The notes below the pieces were generated by a model. It was not told the DNA's origin and did no database searches. It was given only the letters and a program-made list of their open reading frames with translations. A program made the translations under genes and the position numbers. DNA of 64,000 nucleotides from Ciona intestinalis (taxonomy: Eukaryota > Chordata > Ascidiacea > Phlebobranchia > Cionidae). The stretch spans positions 443,685 to 507,684 of the forward strand of contig NW_004190347.2 in assembly GCF_000224145.3 (NCBI RefSeq). The letters run 5' to 3'. Below, one piece after another: positions 36,228 through 54,004 of this stretch (position 1 is its first letter; the number at the start of each line of letters is the position of its first letter).

Positions 36228-36353
36228 TCATGTACAAGCCACGTAGTTAGAAGTGAACGATGGAATGACTTGTGGTTGAAACGACACCTCCCAATCAACG
36301 TGGGATCGCCTTGGAGCAACAATAGTGTTGCCAGTACATTTATTATTTCTCAT
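36228..36353 (-). CDS. Possible 41-residue exon or microprotein
   Basis: A minus-strand frame from ATG to TGA with mixed, non-repetitive composition (TIVAPRRSHVDWEVSFQPQV). An in-frame stop lies shortly upstream of the ATG. No domain is recognised. It lies between ASTE1 and the mini-exon cluster and could be the 5' end or an exon of the latter, or chance. Confidence 0.2.
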   Translation of the reverse strand: MRNNKCTGNTIVAPRRSHVDWEVSFQPQVIPSFTSNYVACT

Positions 36354-36965
36354 ATTTATTTCTCCCCATAAAATAAATCACTCGGAAACACTGGGAGCTT
36401 GTTACGTCATACTATAGGGTTTATAGGTTAAATACGATCATTAAGACGGCTCTAGCAAAAATTACTACTCGCAGACGTGGCGGAAAGCACGCCCGGTGTT
36501 TGGTCAGAGGTGATGGGTTCAAGTCTCGACGCTGCTACCGCTTTTTGACTACTTGTCTTTAGGCAAGACACGCAACTCGAATTTATTCACACAGTTTAGG
36601 CATTTCGTTGGAGTGCGTCACTCGACAAAAGGTATCAATGTACGTAACCTATTTATCCTCTCATAGCAGGGCGACGGTAGTCGGTATAACACGATGTTTT
36701 GTTTCATACACCTCGTGCCCGTTGACGAGATACCACGTATGTAACTTATCTATACTCGCATGGCGGGGCAACGACAGTCGATATAACTAAGGTGTCAATT
36801 TCATTGGTTTTATTCCTGATAAAACGTATAAAAAACCACACGAGCACCATAGAAACAATATAAACTTTTGCTGCCATGCATAGAACCATTCCTTTGGCAA
36901 AATCTACCATTATTTCATCGATGTTGGTACGAAGTCCTGAGATGTAGGATTCAGTTACCACAACT

Positions 36966-39900
36966 TCACCCGTAGATAGCGTTATAGAGCAACAGGAACA
37001 AATCTTTTTCCTTCCCGAATCTCGACATGCAATCTGTTACTGGGGTTAAACGTAGTATAAGTACTATATGTGGGGTAAGATGGATACCGTAAGCATGTTT
37101 TGTACAATTAACAACGCCCGAGTAGGTAGTGAGGATACGGTTATATAATTATTTTACCTTTGTTTATGACGTCATCGGGTTTCCACGTCATTATGACGTC
37201 ATAAACGCCCAATATCCATCGACAATCGATAAACGAAAGTTCAGGCTCCGGCAGAGGGAAACAGAGAGCTGAGTTTAAAACCAACGAAGATTTGAGACAG
37301 CATAACCACTCGGTGGCGCTGTGAGACGGCGAGGGGTCAAAGGTCGCCTCGAGGTCATGGTGAAGGTCACGAGCAACATCGTGTGTTGATAGAGATATTA
37401 GAACGGATACGACCAGGGCGCGGGGAGGTTGGGTGTGATGGATCCAGTATGACGTGGTTGCAACGATCAATGGAAGTCGGGTCAACTCGGGGTCACGCGC
37501 GATGTGGGAGATGAAATCGTTGAACGCTAGATGGCGCTGTGGGTGTTGTTGTTGGCAACCGAGTAAACAGCATAGAAGGTAATCCTTACGAGCTGTTAAG
37601 GGGGGGGGGGGTTAGTGTTGTATATGTGGGGTAAGATGGTACACGTAAGTGGGGTAATATGGTACATGTGGGTGGGGTTAGATAGTGCATGTACGCGGGG
37701 TAAAGTACACGTAAGTGGGTCAAATGTTTACTAGTTTATATAGCAGGGTGGGGTGAGATAGTCCATGTTTTCATTTTTTCAGAATATTTACAAAAATTAG
37801 ATATCCGTATCCGCGCGATTTGAAAAAGCTTTGTTAATTGTTAAAAACACAGTAAATCTAAGATATTATGTGCTAAATCCATCTTACCCCACAGTATTGT
37901 ATATACACATATAACCACATCTCACCCCACAGTTATATATACATATGGAACGCACACACGCACCTGTAACTTGGTGTCCCTCAAATTTGTTGCATTCAAA
38001 CCAAGAGGTTAATATAGGATTTCTATACCCGTCATTACAGTCGCATGGTGCCGGTAGAGAGATTGGAGTGACGTCACGATATTTGTTTTTAATTGACCTT
38101 TTAAATATGCATTGGGTTAAGTATGGATGTAACTCATGTATCCTCACGTGGTTGAACACGGTAGTTGTTTTTAATTAACTTAGTGCTCGTTTACAAGTTA
38201 CCACATATGTAACTTAGTGGGTGATTGTTTTTATGTCTGGCTGATAATTTGGACAACCCATCAGTGGCCACTAGGTTGGAGCAATTGTTTTTAAGTGTCT
38301 TGCCCAAGAATACATACGCCTACAATAGTAGCAGCGTCGAGCCTCGAACCCAAACCGCAGGTTACAGCTTTGTGGGTGAGCGTTTTATTTGTTACAAGAA
38401 TAACATAACTACCAAACCTGGGGTGGCAGGGTGGACAGATCTGATGGAAGTTGAGGGAATATCTACTCACCGATCGTATTCTGTGACGTCACAGTTGCCA
38501 TTATCCGAAGAATGCATCGCTAGCAAGCGGTAAATCGTTTGTCTTAAACTTCGACATCGCGTATGCGGCGACGGCTTCGACGGGTCTGACGTCACAATTA
38601 GAAGAAGAACAATCGTCTTTGTTCCATTCATGACGTCACAAAGGTTAGAGGGGAGTTTCCCCAAACTGAAATAAATTCGAACAATCACGATAGATGACGT
38701 CATAATAACGTATACGCGTGACTAGCTTCGTATTATTAACCAATGCGTCAATAAGTGACATTATGACGTAACAGAGGCAAACAAAAGTTCCCGAATAAAA
38801 CGTCACATCCGATTGTTGCAAATATTTTAACAATGGTTTTTTAGTGATTGTTATGTCACAAAGAAACTCTTTGTTGACGTAACAAACAGATAATGGAAAA
38901 CAAACAATATCCTTATAATTACGTCAGAACACACGCCCTGACGCAACAATGAATTTTGCTAAATCATGGTCACGTGGTACAAACCGAATAAACTGTTCCG
39001 GAATTGATTGGCATGTGACGTCACTCGCATTTTCCATCTGTGACGTTATAATTAGTTGAATGCAATGTCATTATTACGTCATAACACGATGTATTACGTC
39101 ACAAACCTCTGTTTGATGTGGTGGCTTCGATTCGAACATATCTGCGCAAAAAAAACGATTGTTACGTCACAGAAGCGTTCGATAAACGGCAGATTAACAA
39201 CCGTTTGTGACGTCAGATAGGTTCATTGTCGATTATTATTACCACGTGACTTGGCCCGCGGCATCTCCATACAATTATGACGTAACAATATTCTTACCCG
39301 ACATATTGTGACGTTGGAGAAAGTTGAAGATCGGGGTTGGGTCGGGGAATTCCCTATAATGACGTAGACAGGATTCGATTTCTTGTGACGTCATCGATCG
39401 CTTTGATTCTTTGAAAGTCGCCAACAATTCATCCTTTATTGCGTCATCACGTTTATGACGTGACAACCACCGTAGTATGACGTCAATCTTTCGACGATTT
39501 AACGAATTTCGTCGATTGTTTCTCGTTTGTTTCTTAATAACAACATAAGTTTTTTTACATGAGTTAAATAAATGAGATGTCGGTTGGGGTAAAATGGGAC
39601 ATGTTTTAATTTTTTATCGTCCCATTTGATAGTAAACAAAAATATTTACAGAATTACCTAACTGTATCCACACACTACACGGCTTAAAAACTGCGTTGTT
39701 AATTGTTGGAAACACGATAAAAAAATATGGGATATTATGCGCCAACGGTGTCATCTTACCCCACAGTTTTATATGGCGTTTGTGCCAGAACGCTATAACG
39801 ATATATAGTGATAACAATAAACTAAACTTAGTTATGTATATGACGTCATATACTTAATTGTTTACCTCACACAAGGCATTGACAAAGCTGGCAAACAAGT

Positions 39901-42900
39901 CACGTGACACCCAGTCGCATCCGGTAAGGACGGGAAGAAACGAGAGGACGCGATCGGTAACACGGTATTGTGACGTCATAGTGCGTTGATAATATGCATA
40001 CCCGGTGACAAAGGAATGATCGCCACGTCTTTGGACCTGGGGCATGGAAAGTATGAATGTATGATGTAACTTGTTTTTCCCCATGGGGGGGGGGGGCAAA
40101 GACAGTCGTTATAACACGGTGTTCTGTTTCATACACCTCGTGCCAGGTTTCTAACCAACAATGGTATCAGGCTGCAACTAGCAGCGTCAAGCCCGTATCC
40201 TCAGTGGTAGGCATGCTAACTACTTTGCAATTGCATAAATTATTTGCATATAACCCAATGGTAGCGTGATTGAGCCTTGAACCCACAACCTTTATAACAT
40301 AAACTATTTACAACACACCTGCTTCCAATGGAACAAATTCAAGGGGAAATACCCTTTATTGACACCAAGAACATAGAAATCACTGTCATTGGCCAACACA
40401 GATGCATTAAGGTAGTTTGCGATAGATACTATTGTGATGTCAGCATCTCCCTTTGTGAAGTAATAAGGGACATTCAGCTCTATCAATGCTTGTCTCATGA
40501 CATCAGCTATTGGAATAATGATGTCATAATAACGTAAGAATGGTAAATCATTTTATGCTAAAATAGCTGAGGTTGAAAATAAATCAAGTATACAACTATA
40601 TAAACAAAACATATTAACAATATAGTGGGTTGGGGTAAGATGGTTTATGTTTCTCTTTCATTTTCCCATTTGGTAGTAAACAAAAACTATTTATATGAAT
40701 TATATTCACTTTTAGGAGCTTTGTTTTTGTAAAAAAAAAACAATTAAGGAAACATGGGATATTATGTACTAACGGTAACCATCTTACCCCAGGGGGTTAT
40801 ATATGTATCTTACTCCACAAAGTTTAGTTATAACTATTATTACTTGATAATAAAGGCAGCAATTTTGCTGAGGTTTCTCCCGCCCATATTTGTTTCATCC
40901 TTTTAATTGATTCCTCCATTCGTGAGATTCGAGTTTGTAATTTATCCTCATCGCTGTCTCTGTGGGTTGACAGTGAGCATGAGGTGTATGAATACACTAC
41001 GTGTGTCTGGTGTATAAGAAGACACCAATGTTATAACTCGGCAGTGAGCATGAGGTGTATGAATACACTATGTGTGTCTGGTGTATAAAAAGACACCCAT
41101 GTTATAACTCGACAGTGAGCATAAGGTGTATGAATACACCATGTGTGTCCGGTGTATAAGAAGACACCCATATTATAACTCAACAGCGAGCATGAGGTGT
41201 ATGAATACACCATGTGTGTCTGGTGTATAAGAAGACACCCTTATTATAACTCAACAGCGAGCACAATGTATGGAAATACCCAGATACAGACAGTGAGCAT
41301 GAGTTATGTCAGAAATCTCCACTGAGGTAATGGAAACTCCCATGCAAGAATGTTGAAACATAATCCTTCACAAACAATAGACAAACATCCCACAAATGTG
41401 AGAACAAAACTTACCCGTCGAATATGACTATTGTGTCAACTGAACATTGTTTCAGGTTGCGAAAAAATTGTTCAAATAAATCATGTAGTTGTTTATAATC
41501 GCCACCGCATCTGTAATGTTTGTATAATTACTTAAAGACTGTAATTACTTGACAATATCCCTTAATTGGTAGCACCACTTTTCACAAGTGCTTATACAAG
41601 TGTATACGTTCTTTTTAAGTGACATTTTATAATTTTTAGAGCTAGTTTTACATAGTGTCAACAAAACAATACCCTTGAATTGGTTGCACCATTTTTCACA
41701 TGTGTTTATATAAGTTAAGTTGTATTTGACCGACAGTCCGACACGCGACACTACAGTATTTTTGACAGCTAGTTTTACAAAGTGTTAACAAAACAATAAC
41801 CTTGAATTGGTTGCACCATTTTTCACAGGTGTTTATATAAGTTAAGTTGTATTTGAGCAACATTTCAGTATTTTTAGAGCTATTTTTACAAAAAAAAAAC
41901 GATAACCTTGAATAGATTGCACAACTTTTTAATGGTGTTTATATAAATTAAGTCAAATTCAAAAATTGGATTTGACCGACACTCTAGTATACAGGTTTTA
42001 CAAAGTGCTAACAAAACAATAACCTTAAATTAGTTGCTCTACTTTTCACATTTATTACATTAAAAGTTAAGTTGTATTTGACCGACACCTCAATATTTGA
42101 AATAATATTGTTAGAGGCAGAGTGAACCCACACGGCCACACCTTTCTATAAATAGGATATTCTTATTGCTTGAATAGATATGAATACGCACACCTTGATA
42201 TGGTATGTGGTTTATAATGCGAACCGGTACCTACAGTACAATGTGTGTCTGGCACAAATAAAACCATTAACTTAACTACCGGCATAAGAAAGATGGGTCA
42301 ATATAACCATATGACATAATAAAGTTTACTGTGACAACATCAAACAGTATTGTTACATCATTATATCGGTGAAAGGCCAACTATAAGCTTGGGTTGTTCT
42401 CATTATTTATTCATATGTTCTTTTTTCAAAACACAAGTTGTATGTTGGGTTTAACAACTTCAGTTTTGAACTGATATGTTCTGTATGTCCAATTGTTATA
42501 TTTTATATATATATATATATTTTGTCATTTTGAATGAATGTAACTTTACTAACTTATTTATCCTCTCCTGATAGGGCAATGACAGTCGTTATAATTTGGG
42601 TGTTTTGTTTTTATACACCTTGTGCTCGCTTACGAGGTACCATGTATGTTATTTAATAGGAGGCACCAACCAAGTGGTCACTTATGGGTTGTAGCAGTCT
42701 GGGTATTGAGGTAATGCAACAACCCTAGCCTAAATTGCAGGTCCCATAACAGGCACACTGTAGAACCTCATCGTTATATAATACAACCCCCTCCCAACCA
42801 AACACAACATACCTCACATCAAGGTTGTTTTCAAAATAAACATAATGTAGAAACCCGTAGCCATCGACCACCATGCGTTGCCTAGCAACCGATGTTCGAG

Positions 42901-42955
42901 TGAGGAACAGTCGTTTATTCTCGTTAATAAACGAAGTCAAACCAACCACTCCCAT
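36966..42955 (-). CDS. ASTE1: Protein asteroid homolog 1 (FEN1-like nuclease family)
   Basis: A predicted 574-residue protein (human 679) of the XPG/FEN1-like asteroid family; in vertebrates ASTE1 is reported as a structure-specific nuclease in DNA end processing. Minus-strand exons: 42955-42813, 41510-41415, 40959-40844, 40506-40319, 40036-39866, 39487-39298, 39141-39107, 39037-38935, 38585-38471, 38022-37964, 37592-37158, 37039-36966. Phases match at every junction. N-terminal MGVVGLTSFINENKRLF and VVDGYGFLHYV match the XPG N region. TIVIFDGDSDED, GDADITIVSIANYL and ANDSDFYVLGVNKG carry acidic residues of the nuclease core. C-terminal TSYWIHHTQ, LPEPELSFID and LFLLLYNAIYG align with the human tail. 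A second Met lies one codon upstream. Exon 10 is weakest: an alternative AAG acceptor near 38094 would make it longer. TGACGTCA octamers run through exons and introns alike. Confidence 0.88.
37743..37898. mobile_element. TIR MITE, subfamily B
   Basis: The left end GGGTGGGGTGAGATAG pairs with ATCTTACCCCACAG. It lies in ASTE1 intron 10. A further fragment lies at about 37065-37145 beside exons 11 and 12. Confidence 0.75.
39581..39772. mobile_element. TIR MITE, subfamily B
   Basis: GTTGGGGTAAAATGGGACA pairs with TCATCTTACCCCAC. It lies in ASTE1 intron 5. Confidence 0.8.
40625..40798. mobile_element. TIR MITE, subfamily B
   Basis: GTTGGGGTAAGATGG pairs with CCATCTTACCCC, flanked by TATA. It lies in ASTE1 intron 3. 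Confidence 0.82.
40965..41275. repeat. 71-bp tandem repeat, second locus
   Basis: About four and a half copies of the monomer seen at 1268-1490, in intron 2 of ASTE1 just beside exon 3. Confidence 0.9.
41545..42090. repeat. Diverged tandem repeat, period about 110-130 bp
   Basis: Blocks with TTGGTTGCACCATTTTTCAC, TTATATAAGTTAAG and GTATTTGACCGACA recur about five times in intron 1 of ASTE1, with unequal spacing and substitutions. Confidence 0.8.
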
Positions 42956-43946
42956 CATAGAAATAATATATATTCCATCTTCAAAATTGACTGCTTAATT
43001 AAACGACAATAATCTTTTTTGCAATGTCATTTTTGCGGCATTGTGAGCTATTACACAGGCTATGACATCACATACTACCTACAACTGCATCTATGACACA
43101 ACAGAAGATTAGATTTTGTCACAAACATGTAATGAATAATTCGTATTTCAAAACAAATTAGGAAACACATTCAGTAACTTGTAGGTGCAAAGCTCAATCA
43201 GGCAAGCCGTCATGCGAGCTTGAAGAGGAATCATGATAGAAAAATAATTTTATAACAAAGTGGTTTAAGAGAAATTACTTAATTATAAAAGCTGTGTGGA
43301 AAGTTAATGTTTAATTAAGAAACATCAAGTTCAGTTATTGTATAATGGTTCACATTGGGTTGAAATCTACAATAAATATGTTTTACATAAACACCACGCA
43401 AGAAATGAAATAGTTAAAAAGAATCAACCTTTGTATGGAATATAGTGCATTGTGATGTAAGAGAGACAATTAACATTCAAGCAGACAATAAGCCCCTTGT
43501 CACAAAACAATTAGTCTTCGTTAATATGGCTGCAATATTTTGCATATGAACACTAGAAAGCAGTCCAGAGCAGTCGTTATTTAAAATATTTAACAGAGCA
43601 TAGAAATAACATACAGTACTTCTTTATGACATCACAATCACATTACTACAGAACAATATACTGTGTTTAAGGTAAAATAGAAAACAAAGTCTTATTATGA
43701 CATCATCAACCTAATTGTTGAATACGAAATCAAAGCTTTAATAGAAGAATGGCCTAAAAATACAGTCGTGTTTTAATTTTTTTGGGGGAAAAAAATTAGA
43801 TATTTTGATTGTTTTTAAACCTTGGGGAATTAGATTTTTATATTTAAAATGAACATTTGCGTTTGTGGGGTGAAGCACATTGAGTATTAAACGTTAAATC
43901 ATCTCATAACTTTGTACTATCTAGATCTAAGACATATAAGTTCAAA
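42956..43946. other. Interval between ASTE1 start and FAM102 stop
   Basis: Promoter side of ASTE1 and presumably the 3' UTR of the FAM102 gene. AT-rich, no coding signal, no repeat family recognised. Confidence 0.5.
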
Positions 43947-45053
43947 TCAGGAATCGTAAACCACAGAGGCAGAGTTTGTCCGACTATGTGATGGTTCGAA
44001 CACCACGGGATGAAAAACCCCCGAACCCACACGATTGTGGAGCGTTTGACCCCCAAGAGCCGTGGTTCCGTCGCTGGCCACGTAGAGCTGTAAGTTGTCC
44101 CCATCGCCCGTGCTGCTGTTGTGAGTGAAGTCGTGGCTTTCCATTAATTTGTTGACGACGTCGTCGGCGTCAACGCGTGTTTCGCCCATCCTGCTTGGGG
44201 GCAAGTCGAGTTTACCGTGGGGCGGTGGGGGACGGGGTGGAGGCCCCATGCGACCTGGGGTGGACGGGACACGATGGGGTGATTTTAAACCAGCTGAGTC
44301 ATGCTCCGTAACAGACTCGGGTGAATTACTTGCTTGACTTATATTGCTCGGGGTTCTTGAGTGTAGCGAGCTGTAATCAGAACGCTTCGACTGCTGGCTT
44401 GTTGAGCTTGCGTTACGAGTATGTCCGGGCTCAAATCTTTCAGCTATATCCGGGGTTTTCTTCCGTTTTGGAGTTTTCCTCGGCAAGCTTCCAAAACCAC
44501 TACTGTCGCTGTCCAACCTCGGCACGTCTGTCTCATCTTCTGCATCGGGGATATGGAAACTTGGGAGGTCGCGAACAACTGGGATCTTGAAGCATGGATC
44601 TCCTGATGTTAGATGCATGCCCAGCACAATCTTCAATATAGAGTTATCCAAGCGGTTCTTGTCGTCATACCCCTCCAATAAGCAGTGTCTGGAGGTTTGC
44701 CCTGACCCAGCGTACTCTGCCAAGTTAAGATCAACGAAACCGACTTTTGCGGCGCTCCTGCCACCCCGGACCTCCTTTCTCACTGACACTCTAACCACAC
44801 AAGGGTCCAAAACTCCTGTGTTCGGGTCCGCTGACATCTTGCATGAGAACTGAAACTTTGAGCGCCATGAAACGCAATGATCTTTCACTTTTTCACGTTC
44901 CGTGCTATTCACATACGTCCCCCCATTACGCAGACGAACTTTGCAATATAAGACTTCGGTGACAAACGGCACAAGATTTAATTCATCCACCAGCAACGAA
45001 GTTTGGAACTTAAATCTTTTCTTCGTCATTCCCAGCGGCTTTAAGAAGCTCAT
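43947..45053 (-). CDS. FAM102A: EEIG1/FAM102 family protein with N-terminal C2 domain
   Basis: A 368-residue single-exon protein. Residues about 10-155 form the NT-C2 (EEIG1/EHBP1) domain: KKRFKFQTSLLVDELNLVPF, CKMSADPNTGVLDPC, KVGFVDLNLAEYAGSG, and the LDNSILKIVLGM to SGDPCFK block all align with vertebrate FAM102A and FAM102B. A serine-rich low-complexity middle (SRTPSNISQASNSPESV) and a proline stretch (GPPPRPPPPHG) follow. The conserved C-terminal block has TRVDADDVVNKLMESHDFT and GVFHPVVFEPSHSRTNS. EEIG1 is known as an oestrogen-induced factor in osteoclast signalling, and NT-C2 domains link membranes to cytoskeleton; the role in this organism is inferred only. It probably represents the single pre-duplication orthologue of FAM102A and B. 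It is divergent with PSMC3, 1149 bp between starts. Confidence 0.93.
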   Translation of the reverse strand: MSFLKPLGMTKKRFKFQTSLLVDELNLVPFVTEVLYCKVRLRNGGTYVNSTEREKVKDHCVSWRSKFQFSCKMSADPNTGVLDPCVVRVSVRKEVRGGRSAAKVGFVDLNLAEYAGSGQTSRHCLLEGYDDKNRLDNSILKIVLGMHLTSGDPCFKIPVVRDLPSFHIPDAEDETDVPRLDSDSSGFGSLPRKTPKRKKTPDIAERFEPGHTRNASSTSQQSKRSDYSSLHSRTPSNISQASNSPESVTEHDSAGLKSPHRVPSTPGRMGPPPRPPPPHGKLDLPPSRMGETRVDADDVVNKLMESHDFTHNSSTGDGDNLQLYVASDGTTALGGQTLHNRVGSGVFHPVVFEPSHSRTNSASVVYDS

Positions 45054-46202
45054 ATCACTTAGTAAATATATTCCAATTTAACTTAAGACATGGCTACAAT
45101 CTAGTTTTACCTTAAAAAAGACGAATCTTTTACAACATGTTCTTACTACAATGCGGACAATTTAGAATAAATCGCGTAATTGACGTCAGAATTTTAAAAA
45201 GTAACCGAAGATTTACTGCGAAACAAACGTCATTTATCGTCACAGTTCAGCGTTTGTTACACCGCCAACCACGGGATCACAACAATCAAACTTTGTGACG
45301 TCAGATATCCTTCTCCGAAGTCGCCGATTCTAATAGTGACGAAACAATGCAGATTACAAGAACCCATTGACCCGTAACGTTTCAAAATTTTCTAATTTTC
45401 TTTTTTCTTTTTCCACTATGAGAGAATGTCATAGACAGAAAATATTATTGGACACGTAAGCTTCTGAATTTTAAATATTTGATAAAACATTTGCTTTACT
45501 CAGTTCTTATTAAAAAATTATCTAAACTAAAGATATGTAATTGCAAAACAAAAAGTCTTTCAGATGTAGTTTTTAGATTTATTTTTTTAGAAAGATGTTT
45601 ATAAATAACATAGAGATCTTATACATACAGCGTTGGTCATTGTTATTAATTTCTAATTCCATTGTTTGAGTAAAATTTAGATTTTTATCGCGATGTTTTA
45701 ATCGTTTAAGCAACGGTGTAGGTTTAAGCTAAAGGTATAGCATGATTTTTTTTAATTTTAAAAGTTTGTTGTTTTGATTTATATGTAAGTTATTTATGGA
45801 GGTATAAGTAACGTAATGTGCTTGATTGAAAAGTTTGGATCCGCGTAAGACAACTTCTTTAGTGAATTTTCGTCGGAAATAGTTTAAGCGTGCATTCGTA
45901 CCGATTTTTGATCTAAATTTATTAGGTTTCATACAGCAGTACTGAGATTACAAACGACGGATTTTTTTTCCGAATTAGAAAAAATATGGAAATTCTTTGC
46001 GGTTAAATCTACATTTTTTCTAATCAGGAATGTGTGACTTAACTGACTTGTACCATTTTTTTAAAAAATTATAATCATCCATCATTTGCCAACCAGTAAT
46101 TTAATCTTTAATGTCACAGAGGATTCTACTCTGGTACCAAACATTACACTATCTGTCAAATTTTTTTACATCTTTTAATAAATTTGAAACAAAACATCGA
46201 CT
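45054..46202. promoter_or_regulatory. Divergent intergenic region FAM102-PSMC3
   Basis: The starts of two opposite-strand genes face away from this 1149-bp stretch, so it must hold both promoters. TGACGTCA occurs near 45180 and 45296 on the FAM102 side. No TATA box can be assigned with confidence. Confidence 0.5.
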
Positions 46203-52941
<6,739 letters not shown>

Positions 52942-53087
52942 ATTTTCAACAACAATTAGACTTTGCAATGTTCACCATTTTGAAACTGTTGGGATTCATA
53001 AAGTTCCGTATTGCGAAAATTTGTTCATGTTTTGCTGCTGGACTTGGGTATATGGTGGTTCGATTGCGTTATTGACATTCAGATGGA

Positions 53088-53093
53088 AATAAA
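53088..53093 (+). terminator. Polyadenylation signal AATAAA for PSMC3
   Basis: AATAAA lies 147 bases past the PSMC3 stop on the same strand, before the 97-bp repeat units begin. Confidence 0.65.
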
Positions 53094-53164
53094 ATGATTT
53101 CGTGACCAATATTAAATGGGTTTGTAGTGTTTTTTTTATATCTTTAAGGTATAGTATTTTATAT

Positions 53165-53500
53165 CTGTGAGGTCCTACAGCAAGGCATAAGACCTGAGAT
53201 TTACGGAGTTGGTTCATTGCCCCAATATTGTATATGCAGAATCTATTCTATATGGGTAAGGCCCAACAGCAAGGCGTGGGACCTGGGATTTATACCAGAG
53301 TTGTCCAATTACCCAAACATTGTATATGCACATTCTATTCTATATGAGTGAGGTCCTACAGTGAGGCACGCCATGGGACCTGGGATTTAGGCCAGAGTTG
53401 GCTCATTACTCCAACACTGTATATGCACATTCTATTCTATATGAGTGAGGTATTACAGCGAGGCATGCCATGGGACCTGGGATTTGGGGCAGAGTTGGCA
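53165..53500. repeat. 97-bp family units downstream of PSMC3
   Basis: Three to four diverged units, recognisable by GAGGTCCTACAG, GGGACCTGGGATTT and CATTCTATTCTATATG. They sit between the PSMC3 polyadenylation signal and the phosphatidylserine synthase gene. Similar isolated units occur near 11405-11650, 19258-19315, 49490-49620, 49860-49990 and 61990-62150. Confidence 0.85.
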
Positions 53501-54004
53501 GACCCTTCTAGAAACTATATTATTGAGTGTCCTTGGTGGGTATAGACGGTAGCATCCTGCCCGTTGTGGTAATCTACCTACATTCCAGGTCTCCAGGCAT
53601 GCTTTACATTAGTACCCAACCCTAAAACCCGCTTCCCGTATTTTCCGTGAAAAATACAATATCTATAAAATGGGGAATTACCCTTACGTTATCTATTTAT
53701 TTGTTTCACGTGCGTTATATTTTGTCTGAAAGGTGTTATATTAAAAATATATTAAATTATTATTGTATAAATGGTAACATATATGTTCATTTTTGTACTG
53801 GCTAAATTAGTACAATCGTGCGTGTTTTATTTTAATTTTACAGCGATAAACGTGATTCGTTTTTTCCGTTTCGTCGAAATATGATTCACTGAATTGCGGT
53901 TTGCGTTTTCTAGTATTCTGTATGACGATCGTACGCCGTATTATATATCTAACTATAGTTATTGCTTCACAGTAGCGGTAGGTATATTTGGATTGATATT
54001 TAAA

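Noticed and set aside
36490-36590. Possible tRNA gene (GGGTTCAAGTCTC)
   Set aside because: It continues into the shared SINE body, so it is a repeat, not a tRNA gene.
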